Positions 26,401 to 36,079 of a DNA stretch of 64,000 bases are shown here, piece after piece. This stretch comes from Perilla frutescens (Eukaryota; Streptophyta; Magnoliopsida; Lamiales; Lamiaceae): contig BRKX01000002.1 of the NCBI GenBank assembly GCA_026008535.1, forward strand, positions 72,251,380 through 72,315,379, read 5' to 3'. The position numbers and the translations under genes are program-made. The notes beneath the pieces were generated by a model. The model was not told the origin of the DNA and did not search any database. It saw only the letters and a program-made list of their open reading frames with translations. The stretch's first letter is position 1, and each line of letters opens with the position of its first letter.

Positions 26401-28208
26401 GTTCCAATTTCTAAACACTATAAAACCATGAATCACACAAAAGCACATTAGAAAGCACCTCATTTGCACCAGTTGTATCATCAACATGGAATTCCAGCAT
26501 GACATCATTTTTCCCTTGAAGTTGGGTCTGTGCTACGTCGGCTAGAGATATCTCAAATGCTTGCTTGTTACCAACAAGAAAAGTAAGGGTGTTCCCTGGA
26601 AAAAAAAAGTGTCACGGGCATATAGACATCAAACAAGCATCTTTACAAAACATGTCAGTAAAAAAAATTCATATCAACTCTGCAAATTGCAAAAGATATC
26701 AGCAAAGATCATAATAGAAAAACAAAGATGGGAAATTTTAACCACTAGTTGTTTCAAATGTAACCATGAGCACACACACATACATGTGTATATGATGACA
26801 AACAACCTTAAGGGCACAATATAGCATTTTCAAATGTAAAAAAAAGTCAACCCAATTGATAAAATACGCATATACCATTTAAATCGACTTCTCCCCAATT
26901 TTTTCCACTAACAGAAAGCTGTTTCTCCTCTGGTGTTGTTGAAAAATTGGACTTGAAGAATGTATTAAGACTGGCAACATCCTGCAAAAAACAAGCGCCC
27001 ACGACCATAAAATACAAGACCCAGTGGTTTCTACAGATCCATTGGAGGCATGAGAAAGATGTGATGAGAATAAACGAAGAGCATCAGTGCACCAATTTTA
27101 AGTGAATTCCAAATTCCAAATTGGTGAATGTACACAATGCTTTTCCTATATTCCATCTTTTTCCGCTAGCAGGAGGTTCAATGTAGTTATGACGTAAGTA
27201 CAAAATATATTCAAACATAGCTTCAAGCAATAAGCCATATCCAATGAACAAAGGTCAAAATATGAATTCATGATCTTGAGAAGTCACAGTTGTAACAAAA
27301 TAGGAAAATAGATATATGCCCACCTGATCCCGGAAACCGGTGAATTTATAATGGAGGCCATCTTTGGTCCGAACTCCAAGTTGATTAGATCGAGGAACCT
27401 TCATCCATGTCAGGCCCAGCAAATCAGATTTATCAACTTCCACAGCCTTGCCACCTCCTAGTTTCTTCCATACTATCCCACCTGAATGAACTTTAAGTTG
27501 CCCTGGATTCTGCAAATGACAACGAATTTCAAATTTCTTTATTCAAAGAAAATAGAAGGCACAATACTCTAACATCGCCAGTTTCATGCAATTATTAGTC
27601 ACATAACACGTGGGCTAAGTCTGAAAGCTCCCACAAATTAACTCAAGGAAAGCAGCAGCAACAAAAACCAGCAAGTGAACCCATATTTCCCTTTTTTATC
27701 TTTTTCCTTTCTCTCTTTTCTTCATTTCCCCTTCAAAAGCTCAACGATTTTTTAATACACTAGAAGTCATGTTTCTTCATGCACTTTGAAATCCCTAATT
27801 TCAGTTCTCTATTTCGAAGATCACACTTTCGAGTTTCGACAGCCTAGACAAATAAGGCGGCTCACAAAATTGATCCTAACCCTATCCCTGAATCAGAAAC
27901 CCGCAAAAAGACATCAAATTCTTATCATCTCGAAAAAGAAAACCGCGAGAACACCACAAAAACCCTAATTTGGCACGACACTATGAATTAACACAGAACA
28001 AACCGAAAAAATAAGAGCTCTTCCGATATAAAACGGTACAAAATACACTAACAGCTAGAACTAGGGTTTAAGACACCAAAAAAATTAGAAAAATTCAAAG
28101 CAAGAAAAAATGAAGTAATTTGAAAAATGGGTGGAAAAAAAAAATTGTACTCACGGTTCCTCCACGGCCACCAAGAGAGATACTGTTGAAGGAGTGACCG
28201 TCCGCCAT
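23492..28208 (-). CDS. SSRP1: SSRP1, HMG-box subunit of the FACT histone chaperone
   Basis: With SPT16 forms FACT, which loosens and restores nucleosomes during transcription and replication. Sixteen exons on the minus strand: 28155..28208, 27324..27509, 26876..26981, 26459..26595, 26201..26284, 26034..26128, 25796..25904, 25551..25637, 25364..25456, 24916..25113, 24673..24818, 24437..24587, 24198..24296, 23938..24117, 23709..23787 and 23492..23619. Sum 1,932 nt, 643 aa, the usual plant length. Order: N-terminal dimerisation PH-like domain (1-115), tandem PH histone-binding region (to about 432, with GLSGAKVTKPGKFRSSQDG and DGVLYPLEKSFFFLPKPPT), acidic linker (about 477-515), lysine-rich stretch (518-560) and one HMG box (about 555-625, DPNAPKRAMSAFMFFSQTER). 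It ends in a short acidic tail. All splice phases agree. Remembered order in Arabidopsis places SSRP1 (At3g28730) beside a DUF7906 gene, as here. Confidence 0.97.
27960..28069 (-). promoter_or_regulatory. two telo-boxes in SSRP1 intron 1
   Basis: AAACCCTAA at 27960..27968 and TAGGGTTT at 28062..28069 (AAACCCTA on the coding strand) lie in the first intron, within 250 bp of the start codon. First-intron and leader telo-boxes are known in plant genes active in dividing cells. The function here is inferred. Confidence 0.4.
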
Positions 28209-28259
28209 CGCGAATAAATGAAATGGGAAACTGGAGAGAGAAGGGAGCAGCGGCTGAGG

Positions 28260-28267
28260 TATATATA
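28260..28267 (-). promoter_or_regulatory. TATA box of SSRP1
   Basis: TATATATA lies about 52 bp upstream of the SSRP1 start, which would leave a 5' UTR of only 20-30 nt. Called from consensus and spacing. A TATA-less start further upstream is possible. Confidence 0.4.
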
Positions 28268-28303
28268 GTGAGCGGGGTGCGCACCGCGCCCAATTTTAAT
28301 GTG

Positions 28304-28311
28304 GCGCGAAA
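28304..28311 (-). promoter_or_regulatory. E2F-type site upstream of SSRP1
   Basis: GCGCGAAA on the plus strand equals TTTCGCGC on the coding strand and matches the E2F consensus TTTSSCGC. It is 96 bp upstream of the start, in a GC-rich patch unlike its surroundings. E2F control would suit a replication-linked chromatin factor. Confidence 0.5.
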
Positions 28312-28370
28312 AGGAAACTACTCTCTGCAACTCGGTTCACCAACAAATACTGCAACCGCGATTGGGAGAT

Positions 28371-28387
28371 CACGTGGCGGGCACGTG
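28371..28387 (-). promoter_or_regulatory. paired G-boxes upstream of SSRP1
   Basis: Two CACGTG palindromes, at 28371..28376 and 28382..28387, are 11 bp apart, about one helical turn. G-boxes bind bHLH and bZIP factors. Confidence 0.45.
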
Positions 28388-28402
28388 GTTTGTGGTTTGC
28401 AT

Positions 28403-28474
28403 TGGGCTGATTTACTGCCTTTTAAAAAGCCCATCTCAATAATTATTAGCCCACATAAATAATGAAATTGGGCC
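28403..28474 (-). promoter_or_regulatory. cluster of four site II motifs upstream of SSRP1
   Basis: TGGGCT at 28403..28408, AGCCCA at 28428..28433 and 28448..28453, and TGGGCC at 28469..28474. Four TGGGCY motifs in 72 bp is far above chance in AT-rich DNA. Site II elements bind TCP factors and drive expression in cycling cells. Confidence 0.55.
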
Positions 28475-30186
28475 ATGAGCTGTTTTGTTGAACCTAGTAA
28501 CATATATCTTCGAATAAATTTGCTCAAAAATAAGTAAAAGCAAAATTAACATATCACAAGATCCATAAATTTAATTTAATTTTTTATAACGTTTTGCCAC
28601 AATAATTCTGCAATTTTTTTGTTCGGTTCTTTTATTCTTAAACGTGAAATAGGCAGAATATTACAACGGTGGATTCCATAGTTAGAATCGCCGCTCATAA
28701 TTCAGCTCCCTGTTTAGAAGGAAAAAAATAAATAAAAATACAATAAATGGCTACTTGTTAGTCGACAAACTTTTTTGTATTATTATTAAATATAATTAAT
28801 TAATGTAGACGATGAATCCAAGAAAATGCTCGAGTATGAACTTATTATGCTACCTGTCAATTCATTCTTACTCTCTAAGTTCTTCATTGATGTTGATCTT
28901 TTATTCAAATAAAATATCCAGCATTCTCGAGTTTTCCTGTCATGTAAATTCACATATCATGAAGTAAATAATAAATAATATTATTTATTAGGAAAAAATG
29001 CATAAATGCTTTTTTATTTTATTTTTTGGAGAAGACTAAGGGAATTAGTTATGTGCAATTTTCCTAATTTAATATCTTTTGCAGTTTGTTTCTCTTACAT
29101 ATTTTAAGAATTGTTAAATAAGAGCATAGTTTATTCATACCAAACCTTTGAGTAGTGACACTGCATTCTCTTTGTTTAAAAAAATGTTTTAATTATCGGT
29201 TTCGCACCTTATTTTAATTATAAATGTGCATATACAAAATGAAACTGATATAATATACGATCATTTAAATTAGCAATCATCAAATATCAAAACAAATATG
29301 TATTTACTATATATAATATCTTCTAATAATGTCACTATATCACCATTAGGGTTGTAAATAAATATAGCCCCTTGCAAGATATTTCCAACTCGGTTCGAAT
29401 AAACTTGTTTGAAGTTTGTTCGTTTTCTAAACAAATCGAGCTCGAACCTCGAAGCAAGCTCGCTAAAATTATCGAGCCGAGCTTAAACACAGTAGTAATC
29501 GGCTAAACCAGCTTGCGAACATGTTCAAACTCGATGTTCATGAATATTATAAATATTCGATGGGTAAACTAAATCAGCTCTTTTTTCGATTATTCGAGTT
29601 CAGACTCGATTAGTAAATTTTCGAACATTTCACGAGATGAATCCAACATGATAAATACTTATTGAGTCGAGCTTGGACCGAGTTCGAACATCAGAGTATT
29701 CAGCTCGATTTGGTTCGTTTAGAGCTCTAATCACCACAAACAATCATATATTAATGAATGATATTATTTTATACACGTGATATGTATATGTATCTCGGTG
29801 GAGAGTAATAGACCAAAGCAGGTCTTGTATGTCTAGTAGCGGCTAAGCAACAATGAATGCAAATACAATATCATGGAGCCAAAATTTGGGGTTCCCGTGG
29901 CTGGAAATTAAGCAGTAAAACAATTAACAAAAATACTAAGATAGAAACCTGCAGGAGTTGTCCGAAGTCGATAAAAAAATCCCTCGATTTCACCGTCGTT
30001 GCGACAGCTAAAGACAGAACATATATAATAAGCCCAAAATAGAAATAGATGCTCCATATATAATATATATAGAGAGGAATCCATATTCCATTTTAGGTAT
30101 AAAGAAAAGAGCAGCTGAAACTACAAGGAAAGGAAGTGCACGCAGCAAAAGTTGAGTTAATTATTAGCAAGAAAAGGTGATATAAC
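28475..30186. other. gene-free stretch between SSRP1 and the first AP2 gene
   Basis: AT-rich. Contains an hAT-type MITE at 29347..29729 and, in the last few hundred bases, the presumed promoter and 5' UTR of the AP2 gene (TATA-like tracts near 30,056..30,072). No coding exon recognised. Confidence 0.55.
29347..29729. mobile_element. hAT-type MITE, 383 bp, with 8-bp target duplication
   Basis: The element starts TAGGGTTGTAAATAAA and ends TTCGTTTAGAGCTCTA. The ends are imperfect inverted repeats of the common eudicot TAGGGCTGTAAACGAACC type. The interior is rich in TCGAGCTCGAAC-like motifs. The flanks ATCACCAT (29339..29346) and ATCACCAC (29730..29737) match at 7 of 8 bases, as expected for a hAT target duplication. 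Decayed relatives lie near 42867..42945 and 54880..54985. Confidence 0.72.
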
Positions 30187-32002
30187 ATGGCAATGAGGAT
30201 GATAAAGAGTGAAGGAAACCTAGGCAGGGTTCATGAGACGACACGTGTGAAGCGCAGGCGGAGAGACGGCGCCAACATCAAATTCAAATGTGATGATCAT
30301 GATCAGCCGATGGAGCAGCAGGGGCTGAAGCAGGAAGCCGGGGGTCCGTCGGCGGCCCCAGCCCCCACGACTGTGAAAAGAAGCTCCAAGTATCGTGGTG
30401 TGAGCAGGCATAGATGGACAGGCAGATATGAAGCACACTTGTGGGATAAGCTCTCATGGAATGTTTCTCAGAAGAAAAAGGGCAAACAAGGTTAGTTGCT
30501 TAATTTGCAACATACAGAGAGAGAGAGAGAGTGAAGAACACAACGTTTTCTTTACACGATCAATTTATTTTTATTTTTATTTTTACATTTAGTGTCTGAT
30601 ATGAAACTTTGTGTTTTCTTTCATGGTATTCTGCATGGAATGGAAACTGTGAATGAACAGTTTATCTTGGTGAGTGAAATTCTGCCTTAAATGTAGTCAT
30701 TTTTTGTTGCTTTAATTTTTTTTTAATTACAACTTAAATCTAAAATTCATGAATATTCATTAGGGGCTTATGATGATGAGGAAGCTGCAGCAAGAGCATA
30801 TGATTTAGCTGCACTTAAATATTGGGGAGCATCGACTTTCACTAATTTCCCTGTATGACTATCAACATTTATATATGTGTATGTATACATATAGTTATGT
30901 CTGAAATAATTTTGCTCAACCAAATTTACTGTGACATTTTTTGCAGATATCTGATTATGAGGCAGAAATTGGAGTTATGCAAACTATGACAAAAGAAGAG
31001 TATCTAGCTTCCCTGAGAAGGTATGAATTGGTTGATTTCATCACATGTTTATCAGAATCTTTGAGTTTTTCTATGATGGAGTAATGAAATTTCTTCATAC
31101 TAATGTAGGAAGAGTAGTGGCTTCTCAAGAGGAGTTTCCAAGTACAGAGGTGTTGCGAGGTAATGCAATATGTTATTGCTAATCACGTGAGAGAAAAATG
31201 AATAAATTCATGATTGAATATGTTAATTAGAAGATGATGAAACTAATGTTGGAAAAAAAAAATTGCAGACACCATCATAATGGAAGATGGGAGGCAAGGA
31301 TAGGAAGGGTGTTTGGGAATAAGTACCTCTATCTTGGCACTTACAGTAAGTTGTCGTCTTTGTATGAATCGTCTGCTCCAACACTGGTATGAGGAAGCTC
31401 GGATTCATGGTGTTAAAGTTGCGCGTTCCATTGTATTGTAATTTGTAGGTACACAAGAAGAGGCAGCTCGGGCTTATGATATTGCAGCGATAGAGTACCG
31501 AGGGATCAATGCTGTCACCAACTTCGACTTGAGCAATTACATCAGATGGTTGAAGCCAGGAACAAACTGTCCAGTTCCTGTTCAAGAAACGAAGGCAACG
31601 GGCTTAGATTTGCCATCTTCGACAAGCCCTTTCCTGGCAAGAGATGAATTTGTACCACCCTATTTGAAAAGAAAAGCTTTTAGTGCAGAGGATCTTCAAG
31701 AACCATTTTCTTGCAAAGCCCCCATTAGTCCTTGCAGCAAGCCTTCTCCAACGGCCTTAAGCCTGCTCTTCAGGTCGTCTTTGTTCAGAGAACTCCTTGA
31801 GAAGAACTCGAATGTCTCAGAGGAAGGAATTCAAGACGAGAACATAAAGAATGAGACTAGGGTGGGGAGTGATGATGAATATGGAGGGATGTTTTCAAAT
31901 GGAAATGGAGACATCCCATTTGTACTGTCTTCAAGCGGCCACAGCCTTGAGCTGCAAGGGCAACTGAATCTCGATTATGGTTGCCCCGACACTATTTTCT
32001 GA
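30187..32002 (+). CDS. double-AP2 transcription factor, WRI3/WRI4-like, copy A
   Basis: Nuclear AP2/EREBP factor of the WRINKLED group, which activates fatty-acid (WRI3) and cuticular-wax (WRI4) supply genes in Arabidopsis. Exons: 30187..30490, 30661..30669, 30764..30852, 30947..31020, 31109..31159, 31269..31345 and 31449..32002, giving 385 aa. A basic patch KRRRRDG (22-28) may be a nuclear signal. AP2 domain 1 is about 68-134 (KYRGVSRHRWTGRYEAHLWD). The linker ends KEEYLASLRR. AP2 domain 2 is about 168-230 (KYRGVARHHHNGRWEARIGR). Exon 2 is 9 nt and encodes VYL, a trait known from WRI1. The C-terminus has the subgroup motif SPTALSLLFRSSLFRELLEK near 275. Copy B lies 1.3 kb downstream in the same direction. 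WRI3 and WRI4 cannot be separated here. Confidence 0.9.
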
Positions 32003-33330
32003 TCACATTGCATCAACTTGAGGTTTCTGTGTGTGATCTGTACATAAAAAGAGCATTTATGTACACTTGAATATGTACATATCATAAAGTAAAAGGAAAA
32101 TGAATACCATGTGTAAATCACATCAACTTGTATGAAAATTCTTGTTGCAATAGAGGAGTTTAAGCTTAGACATTTTGTTTTCTTCGAAGGCTTCTCCAAT
32201 TATATATGCAATTCAAGCCAAAATATGCTAATGTAAGCTGAATATCAATGTCAATACCAAAAGTGATGATTGAAATTTATCCTAGATCATTGCACATTCG
32301 AAAGAATTACAGGAATCACAACAGTTAAGATGACGCAGATTAGGATGATAAAGTGGCTGAAGTATTCAAAAAATGCTGTCAGGAAAGCACGAGAATTCGG
32401 CATCAGTAGACATAATACTACTTGCATTAAACAAGAACTGCCATCACAATTTGAATGTTAGTGCAGCAAATTTACCATGATCTGCTTCTGTGAGCATCCC
32501 TATAAGTTTTCTACTTTTAACTTCAGCTAGTAAATATCTTGTACGAGCCACCAAATTGATGAAATTGACAAAGATTGTCATTAGCCTTCTGATTACAGAC
32601 AGGATAAACCTTTTTCAGTTCACCTGGGATTAATATGCTGTTTCTTTAAAAAAATTCTGGTTTTCATGTCCATTTGATTTCCTTTTCTTCATGAGATGTC
32701 TAGTGGTCTGAACTATCAAAAAGCAATCCACCTCTGACAGTAAAAACTTCGCATTAAAATTAATAGAATCTGGGCACTTTTTTTTTCTACACTACATCAT
32801 GACAGCACTGTAAGAAAAAGAGCAGTGAAAATAAAACTATGCAGTTTCCTTCTTACCAGGAAAGAATATTTTCAATAATGTCTAACTATGAATTTTGTCC
32901 TACATCTTTCCAAAGTTAACTTTCTGCATCAAATGTATACAAAATAGTAGTTTCTAGCTTCGACACGTTCAATGTTGGAAGCAGACGAGACAAACTGAAA
33001 TGATGATGCCCCTAGGGAATGAAGAACAATATATTCCAAATCAATTTTAAATAAATGTAACTAACCAATTTGTATGGGAGGCTGCTTCTCTAGATACCCT
33101 ACAAAGACTATATTAGTTTTGTCTTAAATTCAAATCAGTTCATTGGAATTATCTCCCTTTCTGTCCTCATACGATAAAAGACATAACAGCATCGTGCACG
33201 ATAGAATAAAACCAAAAGAAGCATAAGTGTTATATAAACATGTGATATTTCAGTCCCAACAGTAAGGCAAGAAAGGGTTATTGAATAGAACATTTTGCAG
33301 GAGAGAAAAGTTGAAGAAAACACACTTGAC
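32003..33330. other. spacer between the tandem AP2 genes
   Basis: Contains the 3' UTR of copy A and the promoter and 5' UTR of copy B. A TTTTGCAG at 33293..33300 just before the copy B start looks like a splice acceptor, so copy B may have a 5' UTR intron. No other exon seen. Confidence 0.5.
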
Positions 33331-34988
33331 ATGGAAATGGCTATGACAGGAATTGAGGAATACCGAAAGAGGCAATACTCGTGCATCACAGATGGTGCTG
33401 CTCCGGAGTTGAAGTGTGTTAAGCGTAGAAGAAGAGGTGTGAATGCTTCTGTGCTTGGCAGCACTCAACCAGTGCAGCAACAAGAAGGTGACTCGACTTC
33501 TGTTCCAAAAACTGTGAAGAGAAGCTCAAGATTTCGAGGTGTCAGCAGGCACAAGTGGACAGGAAGATACGAGGCACATTTGTGGGACAAACTCACATGG
33601 AATGTCACTCAAAAGAAAAAGGGAAAACAAGGTAAATAACCATTCTCTTACTGCAGTTTCTTGAAGTAAATTTTCAACTCTACTCTCAGTTCTTGATGTG
33701 AATCTCATGCTTTGTTTCATGTTGGATTTTTGCAATGGAATTCAAAACGAGCAGTCTATCTTGGTGAGTACAACTCGTTGTTTTTTCATTTACTAGTATA
33801 GAAAAAATTCAACAATTAAGACATAAACTTAAGACTTTCATTTATTGTATCTCCTTAGGTGCCTATGATGAAGAAGAAGCTGCAGCAAGAGCTTATGATT
33901 TAGCTGCGTTGAAGTATTGGGGGACATCAACATTTACCAACTTCCCAGTGAGTAATACAGACATAAGATACGTGTTCATACCCCGTTACCTTCTGAAACA
34001 CTTATCGATTCCCTTGATAACTGCTGCAGATATCAGATTATGAGAAAGAACTTCAAATAATGCAGACAGCCACAAAAGAAGAGTACCTAGCATCATTGAG
34101 AAGGTATAGAGCTTAACCACTTAATTTTTTGCATGATAACAAAAGATGTTTTGTCTGTGTTGAAATGGATGGATCAACTAAGATAAATCTTTCGTATTTG
34201 CAGAAGGAGCAGTGGGTTTTCAAGAGGGGCCTCTATATACAGAGGAGTAGCCAGGTATATAATCAAGAAAATACAAATCTTTTTTCTCCTTCTACCTAAA
34301 TATTATACAAAATGTTGAACCAATCAATTTATATTAATGCAGACATCATCAGAATGGAAGATGGGAAGCCAGGATTGGAAGAGTCTTTGGAAATAAGTAC
34401 CTCTATCTCGGCACTTACAGTAAGTATTGATCAATAAACACGAAAAAAGAAAAACACATCACAAACCACTGCTTATAACAACATATATGTGTAGGTACCG
34501 AAGAAGAGGCAGCACGAGCATACGACATTGCAGCAATAGAGTACAGAGGAACCAATGCTGTTACCAACTTTGATTTGAGTACCTACATTACATGGTTAAA
34601 GCCAAGAGCAAAAAAATCAGTTCCTCTTCAATCACAGGAGGCTCTGTCGCCTCTTTGCTTGAGTAGAAAAACGCATCTTCCATGCTTACCAGCAAAACCT
34701 TGTAGGGCAAACGCAATGAACATCAACACGCAAGAGACATTCGGAAGAAACACCCCGCTTGGTTCGTGCAACAAGTCTTCGTCTCCAACAGCATTAGGCC
34801 TGCTCCTAAGATCTTCAGTATTCAGAGAATTGGTTGAGAAGAACTCAAATGTGTCGGAGGAAGAGAGTGATGATGAAAAAACTAATAACCTGCAACAGGC
34901 AAGTTATAACAATGAAGGCGAGGATATGTTCTACAATCTCCCATTTTCCCTCTCTTCCAATAATCATTGGATTGAGTTGCAAGGATAA
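33331..34988 (+). CDS. double-AP2 transcription factor, WRI3/WRI4-like, copy B
   Basis: Tandem paralogue of copy A. Exons 33331..33631, 33755..33763, 33859..33947, 34030..34103, 34204..34254, 34343..34419 and 34495..34988 give 364 aa. Exons 2-6 have exactly the same lengths as in copy A (9, 89, 74, 51, 77 nt), so the duplication kept the gene structure. I start at the first ATG (MEMAMTGIEEYRKRQ); the open frame extends upstream without an ATG. A basic patch KRRRRG lies at 31-36. AP2 domain 1 is about 67-133 (RFRGVSRHKWTGRYEAHLWD), domain 2 about 165-228 (IYRGVARHHQNGRWEARIGR). The C-terminus repeats SPTALGLLLRSSVFRELVEK and NSNVSEEE. The N-terminal and mid-C-terminal regions have diverged strongly from copy A, so target or partner specificity may differ. 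Confidence 0.9.
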
Positions 34989-36079
34989 CTCCAAACGATC
35001 AAAAGAAATAAAAAATAGGCGTGACACCTATCTAAACATCTTTACTTGTACATATATGTATATATGAGGAGTTTCCTTTTTCTTCAAGCTTTGGAGAAAG
35101 ATTGAGACAGTGTATATATACAAGCTTTTACCATGATATATCTGCATCAGGGACATTGTAAAAATAGAATAACAGTGTCCCGACAGTTTAAGGTTTTGAG
35201 TGAAATTGTTGTTGGAAATGCATCTCTGCACCTCTTCTTGGGCAGAAAACAAGACTTGCTATTCTATCTAGTCATTACTGCTCATCGATGCTGTAAGAGC
35301 TCAGACACCTTCGTCTTCGATCGTTCAGACATTCGTTTCGACTTAAAGAAAGCACCGAGCAAGGCAGATTCAATTCAGCAGGTTTTAACTCGCATAGCCA
35401 TAAAAATTCAAGATTATGACAAGAAAATTAAGCGTGCTGTGTTTATTCTCGGGCTATGTTGGTTTACTACTTGATTCTCTTGCTACAATGCAGACAACAA
35501 AACAAGAAAAATAAGGTATTTGTTAGATGCAACATGCAACATCCCCACCCTCTGTTAATGTCGAATTATAGTTCGATCAAAAAACAAACATGTACGGTTA
35601 AACAATGCTTGCAAATATTTTTGACAATAGCAATGTTGTCTCATTCATCCTATCGTTACGAAGAATAGACATCAAAGTTGCACTATTTCGTAGTTTCCAT
35701 GAACATGGCTGAAGCTTCCTCTGCTGTATAACCACTAATTCTTCACACTTTCAAAAACTGAGCAGATCATATTCTTGATTATCACAATCAGCAAAACAGA
35801 GATCCTATATGTTCGTTGCAACTGTGAAAGTCCGACGCACAGATTCCATCTCCAGATGAACGAAAGAGACGAATTTCAGCAGAATAATCACAGGAACGTA
35901 TCATGCAATGAAGATAAGAGGAGTAAACTAGATTTGTAGGCAAAATCAAAGTAAAGTTGAACAAAATCCTCTTTTCTTGGCACATTAATGAATTATACAT
36001 TGTAATCAAGTGTATTACCTCTCCATTTGAAATACAGATGTGCTGATTTAGACATGCTAAGCCTAACATTTTCACAACT
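34989..36079. other. gene-free stretch, convergent 3' ends
   Basis: Between AP2 copy B (plus) and the DUF7906-like gene (minus). A plus-strand open frame at 35133..35474 matches nothing I recognise. Probably the two 3' UTRs plus a short spacer. Confidence 0.45.

Noticed and set aside
26459..26595. Apparent one-base frameshift in SSRP1 exon 4
   Set aside because: On recounting the A run at 26579..26582 the exon is 137 nt and stays in frame; the first count was an error.
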